A stretch of DNA of 64,000 bases. It comes from Hyphomicrobium sp. CS1BSMeth3. GTDB taxonomy: Bacteria; Pseudomonadota; Alphaproteobacteria; Rhizobiales; Hyphomicrobiaceae. The translations under genes were made by a program, and so were the position numbers. Where the stretch lies: NCBI RefSeq assembly GCF_900117415.1, contig NZ_FPEI01000006.1, positions 1,860,001 through 1,924,000 of the forward strand, given 5' to 3'. Positions 10,051-18,842 of the stretch are shown piece by piece; positions within the stretch are counted from its first letter, which is position 1, and every line of letters starts with the position of its first letter. Below the pieces are notes generated by a model. It was not told the DNA's origin, ran no database searches, and saw only the letters and a list, made by a program, of their open reading frames with translations.

Positions 10051-11073
10051 ATGGCCGCCACAAGCCACACAGGAAACGGCCAGTTCCCGGACGCCGGCAC
10101 GCCGGTTCAATTCACGCGCGACGAGGAGCTGACCGCCTATCGCGAGATGCTGCTGATCCGCCGCTTCGAGGAGAAGGCGGGCCAGCTCTACGGCATGGGC
10201 TTCATCGGCGGCTTCTGCCATCTCTACATCGGGCAGGAGGCGGTCGTCGTCGGCATGCAGATGGCGATCAAGCCCGGTGACCAGGTGATCACGACCTACC
10301 GCGATCACGGCCACATGCTGGCGACCGGCATGGACGCGAAGGGCGTCATGGCCGAGCTGACCGGCCGCAGTGGGGGCTACTCCCGCGGCAAGGGCGGCTC
10401 CATGCATATGTTCTCCAAGGAGAAGAATTTCTACGGCGGCCACGGCATCGTCGGCGCCAACGTGCCGCTCGGCGCGGGCCTCGCCTTTGCCAACAAATAT
10501 CGCGGCAACGACAATGTCTGCCTCACGTACTTCGGCGACGGCGCCGCGAACCAGGGGCAGGTCTACGAAGCCTTCAACATGGCGAAGCTCTGGCATCTGC
10601 CGGTGATCTTCATCATCGAGAACAACCGCTATGCCATGGGTACGGCCATCGAGCGCGCAGCCGCGACGACGGACTTCTCGCGCCGCGGTGCCTCCTTCGA
10701 CATCCCCGGCGAGCAGGTCGACGGCATGGACGTGCGTGCTGTGCGCGCGGCCGGCGAGCGAGCCGTCAAGCGCGCCCGTGCCGGCGAGGGCCCGTGCATT
10801 CTCGAGATGCTCACGTACCGCTATCGCGGTCACTCGATGTCGGATCCCGCCAAGTACCGCACGCGTGAGGAAGTCGAGCGCGTGCGCGAGGAGCGCGATC
10901 CGATCGAGCGCGTGCGCCGGCGGATGCTCGAAGCCGGCATGATCAAGGAGGACGAGCTGAAGAAGATCGACGGCGAGATCCGTTCGATCGTCAACGCCGC
11001 CGCCGAGTTCGCCCAGAACGATCCCGAGCCCGATGCGTCCGAGCTTTGGACGGACGTGCTGCTGCCGGCGTGA
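10051..11073 (+). CDS. pdhA: Pyruvate dehydrogenase E1 component, alpha subunit
   Basis: E1 alpha forms a heterotetramer with E1 beta and decarboxylates pyruvate on thiamine diphosphate. The 340-residue product shows the TPP/Mg motif GDGAANQGQ near residue 162, ENNRYAMGT, and the loop YRYRGHSMSDPAKYRT that is typical of pyruvate-specific E1 alpha. The ATG at 10051 is preceded by CAGGGAGG; the frame is open upstream to 9940 but without homology. It heads the pdh cluster, which is interrupted by two small genes before pdhB. Confidence 0.96.
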   Translation: MAATSHTGNGQFPDAGTPVQFTRDEELTAYREMLLIRRFEEKAGQLYGMGFIGGFCHLYIGQEAVVVGMQMAIKPGDQVITTYRDHGHMLATGMDAKGVMAELTGRSGGYSRGKGGSMHMFSKEKNFYGGHGIVGANVPLGAGLAFANKYRGNDNVCLTYFGDGAANQGQVYEAFNMAKLWHLPVIFIIENNRYAMGTAIERAAATTDFSRRGASFDIPGEQVDGMDVRAVRAAGERAVKRARAGEGPCILEMLTYRYRGHSMSDPAKYRTREEVERVREERDPIERVRRRMLEAGMIKEDELKKIDGEIRSIVNAAAEFAQNDPEPDASELWTDVLLPA

Positions 11074-11080
11074 GGGGGGC

Positions 11081-11317
11081 ATGAAGAAAGAGGACCTGGA
11101 GCACATCGTCGTTGAAGCGCTCAATGAAGCCGGCGGATCAGCTTCTCTTGTCGAAGTCGCTAAGTACATCTGGCGTACTAGAGAGCAGGAGCTGCGAGAG
11201 AGCGGCGACCTCTTTTATACGTGGCAATACGACATGCGCTGGGCAGCTCAGAGACTGCGGGACAGAGGAGTGCTGCAATCTGCTTCCCCAGCCGAACGCA
11301 ACTGGGCGCTTGCCTAA
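11081..11317 (+). CDS. Small winged-helix-like protein in the pdh operon
   Basis: A 78-residue protein starting at ATG 11081, 7 bp after the pdhA stop, with the GGGGGG after that stop as a possible ribosome site. Its pattern (helix EDLEHIVVEALNEAGG, then SASLVEVAKYIW, then YDMRWAAQRLRDRGVL) resembles a winged helix-turn-helix domain such as those at the N-terminus of Mrr-like proteins. No catalytic domain is present. It is not part of known pdh operons. It could be a small DNA-binding regulator or cargo of an insertion; no function is assigned. Confidence 0.6.
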   Translation: MKKEDLEHIVVEALNEAGGSASLVEVAKYIWRTREQELRESGDLFYTWQYDMRWAAQRLRDRGVLQSASPAERNWALA

Positions 11318-11342
11318 ACCTAGCAGAGCAAAGAGCGTAGAA

Positions 11343-11402
11343 ATGCCCACCCTGGTATTCACGCCCGCCCTGCACCCGACCATCGAGGAGGGCGGGCGAT
11401 GA
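11343..11402 (+). pseudogene. Relic lipoyl-domain start (19 codons) coupled to the cupin gene
   Basis: The frame encodes [19 protein letters not shown] and stops. It aligns with the first residues of both pdhB and pdhC ([19 protein letters not shown] and [19 protein letters not shown]). By hand count, 39 of the first 51 bases match pdhB and 35 match pdhC. Its TGA overlaps the ATG of the cupin gene (ATGA), so if translated it would couple to that gene. It reads as a decayed copy of the pdhB start left by a duplication or insertion. Confidence 0.65.
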
Positions 11403-11785
11403 ACGAAATAGTGCGACAGCCCAATCTCGATGCGGCTTTTGGGCAGCTTTCCGAATTCTGGTCGCCGCGTGTCGTCGCGGCGGCGAACGGGCAGTACGTG
11501 AAGGTGGCAAAGGTCAAAGGCGAGTTCGTCTGGCACGCGCACGCCGATGAGGATGAATTCTTCCTCGTCCATCGCGGCGAGTTGACGATCCGCTATCGCG
11601 ACCGCCCGGACGTGGTGCTGCGCGAAGGCGATTTCCACGTCGTGCCGAAGGGCGTCGAGCATAATCCATGTGCCGCTGACGAGTGCTGGGTCGTGCTCGT
11701 CGAGCCGGCTCAGACCAAGCATACCGGAGAGACGATCTCCGACATGACGAAGCCGATCGAACAACAAGCAGCGCCACTCGGCTGA
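11399..11785 (+). CDS. Cupin-domain protein inserted in the pdh operon
   Basis: A 128-residue single-domain cupin. The metal-binding motif 1 is visible as [19 protein letters not shown] and motif 2 as [14 protein letters not shown], so all expected His/Glu ligands are present. Small cupins of this type (the mannose-6-phosphate isomerase-like fold) are of varied or unknown function. It starts in an ATGA overlap with the relic lipoyl peptide and ends 40 bp before pdhB. Its location in the operon suggests co-expression with PDH, but no metabolic link is known to me. Confidence 0.8.
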   Translation: MNEIVRQPNLDAAFGQLSEFWSPRVVAAANGQYVKVAKVKGEFVWHAHADEDEFFLVHRGELTIRYRDRPDVVLREGDFHVVPKGVEHNPCAADECWVVLVEPAQTKHTGETISDMTKPIEQQAAPLG

Positions 11786-11825
11786 TACTCGCGCCGACGG
11801 AAGCATCAGGGACGAACCGACCACC

Positions 11826-13196
11826 ATGCCCACCCAGATTCTCATGCCGGCACTCTCTCCGACCATGGAGGAGGGCAAACTCGCCAAGTGGCTCGTGAAA
11901 AGCGGTACGCACATAAAACCCGGCGATATCATCGCCGAGATCGAGACCGACAAGGCGACCATGGAGGTCGAGGCCGTCGACGAGGGCACCGTCTCGGAGC
12001 TGCTGATCGCCGAAGGCACCGAGGGCGTGAAGGTCAATACGCCGATCGCCGTGGTCGTCGGTGATGGTGAGGGCAGCGGTACCGCCACCCCGAGCGCACC
12101 ACCGCGGGCCCCGCCGCCTCAGGCAGCGCCCGCAACGCCGGTGAATGCCGTGCCCGCCGCCCCGCAGCCGCCGCCGGCACCGGCGATCATCGACACGAGC
12201 ATCGCGCCCGGCACCGAGATGGTCACGCAGACCATGCGCGAAGCCCTCCGCGATGCCATGGCCGAGGAAATGCGCCGCGACCCGGACGTGTTCCTCATGG
12301 GCGAGGAAGTGGCGCAGTACCAGGGCGCCTACAAGGTCAGCCAGGGCCTTCTCGACGAGTTCGGCGCGCGCCGCGTGATCGACACCCCCATCACCGAGCA
12401 GGGGTTTGCCGGCATCGGCGTGGGCGCCGCCATGGCAGGCCTCAAACCCATCGTCGAGTTCATGACCTGGAACTTCGCCATGCAGGCGATCGACCAGATC
12501 ATCAACTCCGCGGCCAAGACGCTTTACATGTCGGGCGGCCAGATGGGCTGCCCGATGGTGTTTAGAGGCCCGAACGGCGCCGCCGCCCGCGTCGCGGCCC
12601 AGCACTCGCAGTGCTACTCGTCGTGGTATGCGCACGTCCCCGGCCTCAAGGTGGTCGTGCCGTCCAATCCGGCCGACGCCAAGGGCCTCCTGAAGAGCGC
12701 CATCCGCGATCCCAACCCCGTGCTCGTGCTCGAGAACGAGATCCTCTACGGCATGCATGGACCGGTGCCGAAGGTCGAGGACTGGCTCGTGCCCATCGGC
12801 AAGGCGCGCATCGCCCGCGAGGGCACCGACGTCACGATCGTCTCGTTCGCGCGCGGGATGCAGTATGCGCTCGCTGCCGCCGAGAAGCTCGCGGAAGAGG
12901 GCATCAGCGCCGAGGTGATCGACCTGCGCTCGCTGCGCCCCATCGACTGGGACACGATCCTGACGTCGATCAGGAAGACGAGCCGCATCGTCACGGTCGA
13001 GGAAGCTTGGCCTGTCTGCTCGATCGGCTCGGAGATCTGCGCGCAGGCTGCGATCCAGGCCTTCGACTATCTCGACGCGCCGCCGGCCAAGGTATCGGGC
13101 GCCGACGTGCCCATGCCCTATGCCGCAAACCTCGAGAAGCTTGCGCTGCCGAGCGCCGACCAAGTCGTCGCGGCCGTGAAGTCGGTGATGGCGTAA
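11826..13196 (+). CDS. pdhB: Pyruvate dehydrogenase E1 beta with N-terminal lipoyl domain
   Basis: 456 residues. An N-terminal lipoyl domain (about 1-83, lipoylated Lys43 in ETDKATMEV), a Pro/Ala linker (about 84-125), then the E1 beta transketolase-type domain from about residue 135 ([44 protein letters not shown]). A lipoyl domain fused to E1 beta is a known alphaproteobacterial feature, seen for example in rhizobia and Zymomonas. Its lipoyl domain is almost the same as that of pdhC in this operon, so the two probably derive from one duplication. Confidence 0.96.
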   Translation: MPTQILMPALSPTMEEGKLAKWLVKSGTHIKPGDIIAEIETDKATMEVEAVDEGTVSELLIAEGTEGVKVNTPIAVVVGDGEGSGTATPSAPPRAPPPQAAPATPVNAVPAAPQPPPAPAIIDTSIAPGTEMVTQTMREALRDAMAEEMRRDPDVFLMGEEVAQYQGAYKVSQGLLDEFGARRVIDTPITEQGFAGIGVGAAMAGLKPIVEFMTWNFAMQAIDQIINSAAKTLYMSGGQMGCPMVFRGPNGAAARVAAQHSQCYSSWYAHVPGLKVVVPSNPADAKGLLKSAIRDPNPVLVLENEILYGMHGPVPKVEDWLVPIGKARIAREGTDVTIVSFARGMQYALAAAEKLAEEGISAEVIDLRSLRPIDWDTILTSIRKTSRIVTVEEAWPVCSIGSEICAQAAIQAFDYLDAPPAKVSGADVPMPYAANLEKLALPSADQVVAAVKSVMA

Positions 13197-13210
13197 ACGA
13201 AAAGCGAGCC

Positions 13211-13600
13211 ATGGCACGATCCGCCACACACTCCGTTACGATCAAGAAGCGCGCCGAGGCGGCTCCCATCGAGCTGCGCGCGGGCGAGACAACGCTCGGC
13301 GCGCTGCGCAACGTGGCGGGCGCGGCCGGTGACAGCGCCACCATGAGCGGGCTTTTCACGCACGCACCGGCCTATGCCGACTTCACCGATCGCTTTCTCG
13401 CCCTCGCCTCTGCACTCAAGGCCGACGATGCAGCAACGGCCGCCGCGATGCAGACCGAGATCGAGGCCGCGGGCGTGCACGTCTATCATCTTCAGCACGA
13501 CATGCGTATCGACCGGCCCGCAAGCGTGCAGATCATCGGCGGCGAAGTGCGCTTCTCGCCGAACGACGCCTACCTGATGATGCGCACAGGGGGCCTCTAA
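13211..13600 (+). CDS. Hypothetical protein between pdhB and pdhC
   Basis: A 129-residue soluble protein that I do not recognise. It starts at ATG 13211, 14 bp after pdhB. It has a basic N-terminus, an Ala-rich helical middle (YADFTDRFLALASALKADD...AMQTEIEAAG) and a C-terminal segment rich in beta-type residues (VYHLQHDMRID, ASVQIIGGEVRFSPNDAYLMM). There is no signal peptide or TM segment. Its place between the E1 and E2 genes makes translation with the complex likely, and an accessory or regulatory role is possible but unproven. Confidence 0.7.
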   Translation: MARSATHSVTIKKRAEAAPIELRAGETTLGALRNVAGAAGDSATMSGLFTHAPAYADFTDRFLALASALKADDAATAAAMQTEIEAAGVHVYHLQHDMRIDRPASVQIIGGEVRFSPNDAYLMMRTGGL

Positions 13601-13699
13601 CGCGGAACCGGCCATGCCGAGACCGAGGTGGACGGCGCACCACCTTCTGGTCGAGAATGGCGCGAACGACGAAAATCGAGCGACAAGCAGGAAACGACC

Positions 13700-15061
13700 A
13701 TGCCGACGGAAATCCTGATGCCCGCCCTCTCCCCGACGATGGAGGAAGGCAAGCTCGCCAAGTGGCTTGTGAAGGAAGGGCAGAAGGTGCGCTCCGGCGA
13801 CATCATCGCCGAGATCGAGACCGACAAGGCAACCATGGAAGTCGAGGCCGTGGACGAGGGCACGGTCGGCTCGCTGCTGATCGCCGAAGGCACGGACAAG
13901 GTGAAGGTCAACACGCCGATCGCCGTCCTGCTCGGTGAGGGCGAGAGCGCCAGCTCTGCCAAGACCGCAGCGCCGGCTCCAAAGCCCGCAGCGGCACCTG
14001 CTCCTGCACCAGCCGCTGCCGCGCCGAAGCCGCAGGCAGCCCCGGCAGCCGCCGCGCCATCTCCTGCGCCCGCGCCTGCAGCGCCCGCAGCCGAGCCCGC
14101 CACCAACGGTCACGCTGCCGGCGAGCGGATCTTCGTTTCGCCGCTCGCGCGCCGTCTCGCCAAGGAAGCGGGCCTCGATCTCGCCCGCATCGCCGGCACA
14201 GGCCCGCACGGCCGCATTGTGCGCCGTGACATCGAGGCTGCTGCCAAGGGTGGCACCGCCAAAGCCGCTCCGGCGCCGAGCACGGCGCTCGCCCCAGCGG
14301 CCGCTACGTCCGCCATGGCTGCGCCCATGGCCGACTCCAAGATCCTCGCGCTCTACGAGCAGGGTAGCTACGAGGTCGTGCCGCATGACGGCATGCGCCG
14401 CGTCATCGCCGAGCGCTTGACGCAGTCCAAGCAGACCATCCCGCACTTCTATCTCTCGCTCGACTGTCGCCTCGATGCCCTCCTCGCCGCCCGCGAGCGC
14501 ATCAACGCCGCCGCGCCCAAGGAAGGCCCGCGCGCGTTCAAGCTCTCGGTCAACGACTTCGTCATCAAGGCGCTCGCACTCGCGCTCCAGCATGTGCCTG
14601 CCGCCAATGCGACATGGACCGCCGAGGGCATGCTGCGCCACCGCCACTCCGATGTCGGCGTTGCCGTGGCCATCGAAGGCGGGCTCTTCACACCCATCAT
14701 CCGTCACGCTGAGCTGAAGACGCTCGGCGAGATCTCGAACGAGATGAAGGACCTCGCGAGCCGCGCCCGTAAGCGCCGCCTCGCGCCGCACGAGTACCAG
14801 GGCGGCACGACCTCGATCTCGAACCTCGGCATGTACGGCATCAAGAGCTTCGACGCCGTGATCAACCCGCCGCACGCCACCATCCTGGCCGTCGGCGCGG
14901 GCGAGAAGCGCGCCGTCGTCGTCGGCGACCGCATCGAGGCCGCCACCATCATGAGCTGCACGCTCTCCTGCGACCACCGCGTCGTCGATGGTGCCATCGG
15001 GGCCGAATTGCTGAACGCCTTCCGGGCCTTGATCGAAGATCCCGTCAAGATGCTGGTCTGA
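13700..15061 (+). CDS. pdhC: Dihydrolipoamide acetyltransferase (PDH E2)
   Basis: 453 residues. A lipoyl domain (1-83, Lys43), an Ala/Pro linker, a peripheral-subunit-binding domain near residues 145-184 ([17 protein letters not shown] ... [13 protein letters not shown]) and the catalytic acetyltransferase domain ending with [16 protein letters not shown] (active His near 426). It transfers acetyl from lipoamide to CoA and forms the core of the complex. I chose ATG 13700, preceded by GCAGGAAA, because the lipoyl domain starts there. E3 (lpd) does not follow in this window. Confidence 0.96.
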   Translation: MPTEILMPALSPTMEEGKLAKWLVKEGQKVRSGDIIAEIETDKATMEVEAVDEGTVGSLLIAEGTDKVKVNTPIAVLLGEGESASSAKTAAPAPKPAAAPAPAPAAAAPKPQAAPAAAAPSPAPAPAAPAAEPATNGHAAGERIFVSPLARRLAKEAGLDLARIAGTGPHGRIVRRDIEAAAKGGTAKAAPAPSTALAPAAATSAMAAPMADSKILALYEQGSYEVVPHDGMRRVIAERLTQSKQTIPHFYLSLDCRLDALLAARERINAAAPKEGPRAFKLSVNDFVIKALALALQHVPAANATWTAEGMLRHRHSDVGVAVAIEGGLFTPIIRHAELKTLGEISNEMKDLASRARKRRLAPHEYQGGTTSISNLGMYGIKSFDAVINPPHATILAVGAGEKRAVVVGDRIEAATIMSCTLSCDHRVVDGAIGAELLNAFRALIEDPVKMLV

Positions 15062-15209
15062 GGCGAGTCCGAGGCCAATCTGAGGTTCTGGTGCCTCTCC
15101 TGCCAAACGGCTGTCGGCAGAACCGGCATTGCGACGGATTGTTGCGCTTGGGAGCGCCTTATTGGCGTGCTAAGCCACGCCGAACCAACGACAGCAAGGA
15201 TCCCAGCCG

Positions 15210-16394
15210 ATGACCGTGAGCAACGGCCGCCAGTTCCTGTCCATTCCCGGTCCCACGAACATCCCCGACGAGGTCCTGCAGGCCATGAACCGGCCGGCCA
15301 TCGACCTCTATTCGGGCAGTATGCTGGGCATCACCTACAGCCTGATCGAAGACCTGCCGAAGCTCTTCAAGACCGCCGGGCGCGTCTACATGTACGCGGC
15401 CAACGGGCACGGCGGCTGGGAAGCTGCCTACACGAACGTGCTCTCGCGCGGTGATCACGTGCTCGTCCTCGAAAGCGGCCGCTTCGCCATTGGCTGGGGC
15501 GAGATGGCGCGCCTCATGGGCGCCGAGATCGAGGTATTGCCGCAGAGCGGCCGCAAGGCCGTCGATCCTGCTGCTGTCGAAGCCCGCCTCAAGGCCGACA
15601 CCAAGCATTCGATCAAAGCGATCTTCGTCGTGCAGATCGACACGGCGACGAGCGTCGTCAACGACCTGCCCGCCATTCGCAAGGCGATCGACGCGGCCGG
15701 CCACCCGGCCCTGCTCATGGTCGACACCGTCGCCTCGCTCGGCTGCATGCCCTACGAGATGGACGCCTGGGGTATCGACGTGACCATGTGCGGCTCGCAG
15801 AAGGGCCTCATGACCCCACCGGGCCTCGCGCTCGTCGCCGCCGGGCCGCGCGCCATGGAGGCGCACAAGACCGCCAACATGCGCACGATGTATTGGGACT
15901 GGACCTTCCGCGACGGCCCCGAGCATTACCAGAAGTACTGCGGCACACCGCCCGAGCACACGATCTTTGCACTCAGGAAAGCCGTCGATCTCCTGTTCGC
16001 GGAAGGCCTCGAGAATGCGCACCGCCGCCACGCCCTGCTCGCGGAAGCGACACGGCGCGCCGTCGCGAAATGGGCCGAGGGGCAGGTGCTCTCGTTCAAC
16101 ATCACCGATCCGGCCCAGCGCGCGAACTCGGTGACGAACGTCCTCGTCAACGGCTTCAATCCGCAGATCATCCTCGACTACTGCCGCGAGAAGTGCGGCG
16201 TCGTGCTCGGCGTCGGCATCGGCGATCTGACCGGCAAGGCCTTCCGCATTGCCCACATGGGGCACACGAACGCGCCCATGGTGCTCGGCACGCTCGCTGC
16301 TGTCGAAATGGCGCTGAAAGCGCTGAAAATCCCGCACGGCTCAGGCGGCGTGCAGGCCGCCATCGAGTATCTCGGCAGCGAAGTAGCGCCCTGA
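15210..16394 (+). CDS. sgaA: Serine-glyoxylate aminotransferase (class V)
   Basis: A 394-residue PLP enzyme of the alanine-glyoxylate/serine-glyoxylate aminotransferase family. It carries the N-terminal IPGPTNIPDEVL typical of this group and the PLP Lys in GSQKGLMTPPG (about residue 198). It converts serine plus glyoxylate to hydroxypyruvate plus glycine, a step of the methylotrophic serine cycle and of glyoxylate detoxification. A hydroxypyruvate reductase gene (18843-19799) lies nearby, consistent with a shared route. The stop codon lies in a hairpin shared with the convergent prfB. Confidence 0.9.
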   Translation: MTVSNGRQFLSIPGPTNIPDEVLQAMNRPAIDLYSGSMLGITYSLIEDLPKLFKTAGRVYMYAANGHGGWEAAYTNVLSRGDHVLVLESGRFAIGWGEMARLMGAEIEVLPQSGRKAVDPAAVEARLKADTKHSIKAIFVVQIDTATSVVNDLPAIRKAIDAAGHPALLMVDTVASLGCMPYEMDAWGIDVTMCGSQKGLMTPPGLALVAAGPRAMEAHKTANMRTMYWDWTFRDGPEHYQKYCGTPPEHTIFALRKAVDLLFAEGLENAHRRHALLAEATRRAVAKWAEGQVLSFNITDPAQRANSVTNVLVNGFNPQIILDYCREKCGVVLGVGIGDLTGKAFRIAHMGHTNAPMVLGTLAAVEMALKALKIPHGSGGVQAAIEYLGSEVAP

Positions 16395-16405
16395 TCGGGC
16401 GCTAC
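16383..16405. terminator. Bidirectional hairpin spanning both stop codons of sgaA and prfB
   Basis: GTAGCGCCC-TGATC-GGGCGCTAC is a perfect 9-bp stem. The sgaA TGA lies in its loop and the prfB stop in its right arm. There is no T-run, so terminator efficiency is uncertain, but the placement between convergent genes fits. Confidence 0.55.
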
Positions 16406-17530
16406 TCGATATCCTCGACATCGACCGCGCCGCCCTTGACGCGCTGCGCCAGGGCGGCCTCGATGAAGGGGTCGATATCGCCGTCCATCACGGCCGAGAC
16501 ATCGCTCGTCTGCACGCCCGTGCGCAGATCCTTCACCATCTGATAGGGCTGAAACACGTACGAGCGGATCTGGTGGCCCCAGCCGATGTCGGTCTTGGAC
16601 GCCGCCTCGGCCTGCGCCTTCTGCTCGCGCTTCTGCAGCTCGAGCTCATAAAGGCGCGCCTTGAGGCGCTTCATGCCGGCATCGCGGTTCTGATGCTGCG
16701 AGCGCCCTTCCTGCGAGAAGATCACGATGCCCGACGGCTTGTGCACGATGCGCACGGCCGATTCAGTACGGTTCACGTGCTGGCCGCCCGCGCCGCTCGA
16801 TCGCGTGAAGGACACATCGATATCGTCCGGCCTGATCTCGATCTCGATGTTGTCATCGACGATCGGATAGACCCACACACTCGAGAAGGACGTGTGCCGG
16901 CGCGCATTCGAGTCGAACGGCGAGATGCGCACGAGACGATGCACGCCCGACTCCGTCTTCAGCCAGCCATAGGCGTTCTCGCCTTTGATCTCGAGCGTCG
17001 CCGACTTGATGCCCGCTTCTTCGCCGGGACTCTCGTCGATGAGCGTTACCTTGTAGCCGCGTCCCTCGGCCCAGCGCATGTACATGCGCAGAAGCATCTG
17101 CGCCCAGTCCTGGCTTTCCGTGCCGCCGGCGCCGGCGTGGACTTCGAGATAGGTGTCCAGGGTGTCGGCCTCGCCCGAGAGCAGCGCCTCGACCTCGAGC
17201 CGCTTCACCTTTGCAAGAAGGTTCTTGAGGCCCGCTCCACCTTCCTCGACGGTCGCGCTATCATCCTCGGCCTCGCCGAGCTCGACGAGCGTCACGACGT
17301 CGTCGAGCTCCTGCTCGATCTTCTTGTAGCCGTTGACCGCGCTTTCCAGCGACTGGCGCTGGCGCATTACCTTCTGTGCGCGCGCCGGATCATTCCAGAG
17401 CGAGGGATCCTCCGCCTGGCGATTGAGATCGCCGAGGCGCATATCGGCTGTATCCCAGTCAAAGAGACCTCCGGAGCAGGGCCATGGACTCCTTGATCTC
17501 GGAAACGAGAGCTGTGTGCTCGGCGCGCAT
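16402..17530 (-). CDS. prfB: Peptide chain release factor 2, with programmed +1 frameshift
   Basis: RF2 reads UGA and UAA stops. The zero frame starts at ATG 17530 and encodes 23 codons to an in-frame UGA (17461-17459). After a +1 shift it continues 352 codons to 16402, giving 375 residues. The SPF recognition motif ([11 protein letters not shown]) and the catalytic GGQ ([12 protein letters not shown]) are present. Annotating only the long frame from 17442 would lose the N-terminus. The frameshift makes expression autoregulated by RF2 level, as in most bacteria. Confidence 0.95.
17458..17473 (-). promoter_or_regulatory. RF2 programmed frameshift site
   Basis: On the minus strand a Shine-Dalgarno-like CGGAGG (17473-17468) precedes the slippery CTT TGA C (17464-17458). 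This is the canonical prfB arrangement: the ribosome pauses at the poorly decoded UGA, and the upstream SD pushes it +1 onto TTT/GAC. Confidence 0.93.
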
Positions 17531-17722
17531 TTTTGGCCTCCTCAGGCGAATTCAGGTGCTCGGCGCGGCTTATAGGTGGCCGGCGCCGGGTTGTAAACGC
17601 GCGGGCGGCCTCCACGGGCCTACAGTACAAGCGCGCGGCCCCTTGGGGCGTGCGGCTACTCCCCGATTATGGTACGCGGAGCGCGTAGTTTCCTGGCCCA
17701 AAATGAGCGAAGGAGATGCCCC

Positions 17723-18103
17723 GTGGTCAAGGTCGTCACACTCAAGAACATCCCGATCATGCCGGCCGAGGGGGCCGCCGAGCAAACCGCAGGATGGACC
17801 GGACCGGTTCACCGGACCCGCCAGACCATCATCGAACCTGGCGACTCCAAGGAATTCACCTGCTCCGTGGTCAACTTCAGCCAAGGCTGCAACACGGGAT
17901 GGCATGTCCACGATTGCGATCAAATCCTGATCGTGACTTCCGGCTCCGGGATCGTGGCGACGGAGAATGAGGAGCACGAGATCAACGTCGGCGATGTTGC
18001 GCACATCACGGCCGGTGAGCGCCACTGGCACGGCGCCAAGGCGGATTCGACCATGGGGCACATCACCATCATGCTCGTCGGCGCCAAGTCCACCTGGGGA
18101 TAG
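17723..18103 (+). CDS. Cupin-domain protein
   Basis: A 126-residue single cupin. Motif 1 is GWHVHDCDQILIVTSGSGIV and motif 2 GDVAHITAGERHWHGA, giving a full set of likely metal ligands. The start is taken at GTG 17723 (MVKVVTLKNIP), with AAGGAGA just upstream; the frame is open to 17669. It stands alone between prfB and a GST gene. Its substrate is unknown; related small cupins bind Fe or Mn and some act as dioxygenases. Confidence 0.75.
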   Translation: MVKVVTLKNIPIMPAEGAAEQTAGWTGPVHRTRQTIIEPGDSKEFTCSVVNFSQGCNTGWHVHDCDQILIVTSGSGIVATENEEHEINVGDVAHITAGERHWHGAKADSTMGHITIMLVGAKSTWG

Positions 18104-18191
18104 TCCCACCTGGGATAGTCGGGCCGATGTTCGATGGCGGCGCGATCACGATTGCGCCGCCTCGAAACGTCGCCGAGCGGATTTTTCAATC

Positions 18192-18821
18192 TTACGCCGA
18201 TTTCGCGGCAGCCATCAGCTTCTGGTCGATGGCCATGGCGCGCTGGCGCGCCGGCCGCTCGTTCAGGCGCGCCACATAGCGCTTGAAGGTCTCACGCTCA
18301 GGCAGAAGCTTGAACTGCAGGCCCCAGGCAATGGCCGATCCCACATAGACATCAGCCGCCGAATAGCGCTCGCCCAGGAACCACGGCCCCTTCTCGATGG
18401 CCTTCTCGAGCGTATCGACCGTCGTTTCGTACGTGCCGTACGGCATCATACCACGCCGCCCCGGCTCGCGCTTCAGCACGTGATCGATGATCGCGGGCTC
18501 CAGGCAGCTCCCCTGGAAGAACATCCAGCGGAAATAAGCGCCGCGTAGCGGATCGCCGGGCGGCGGCGCCAGATTTGCCGCAGGAAATGCATCGGCCAGG
18601 TAGGCGCAGATGGCGCCGGCCTCGGTAATGACCTGCCCTTCATGCTCGATGGCCGGCACCTTGCCCATGGGATTGATGGCCAGATACTCGGGCCGATACT
18701 GCTCCTCCTTCTGAAGGTCCAGCACATCGAGCTCGTAGGGCGCGCCGATCTCCTCGATCATGAAGAGCGCAGTCGATGAGCGGCTCGGCGCCGCGTGGTG
18801 AAGAATGATCTTGCCGCTCAT
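18192..18821 (-). CDS. Glutathione S-transferase family protein
   Basis: 209 residues with a thioredoxin-fold N-terminal domain (about 1-82; Ser near residue 13-16 in PSRSSTALFMIEE as the probable catalytic residue, and NPMGKVPAIEHEG, ITEAGAICAYLAD as the glutathione-binding segments) and an all-helical C-terminal domain. Cytoplasmic; substrate unknown. The gene ends 21 bp from the downstream minus-strand gene start region and shares orientation with ghrA, so the two may be co-transcribed. Confidence 0.88.
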   Translation of the reverse strand: MSGKIILHHAAPSRSSTALFMIEEIGAPYELDVLDLQKEEQYRPEYLAINPMGKVPAIEHEGQVITEAGAICAYLADAFPAANLAPPPGDPLRGAYFRWMFFQGSCLEPAIIDHVLKREPGRRGMMPYGTYETTVDTLEKAIEKGPWFLGERYSAADVYVGSAIAWGLQFKLLPERETFKRYVARLNERPARQRAMAIDQKLMAAAKSA

Positions 18822-18842
18822 GACAGCCTCCGTCCGGTGTGT

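Noticed and set aside
12611-13210. A plus-strand frame running through pdhB into the 13211 gene
   Set aside because: Only the part from ATG 13211 is outside pdhB and plausible; the rest is a frame-shifted reading of pdhB.
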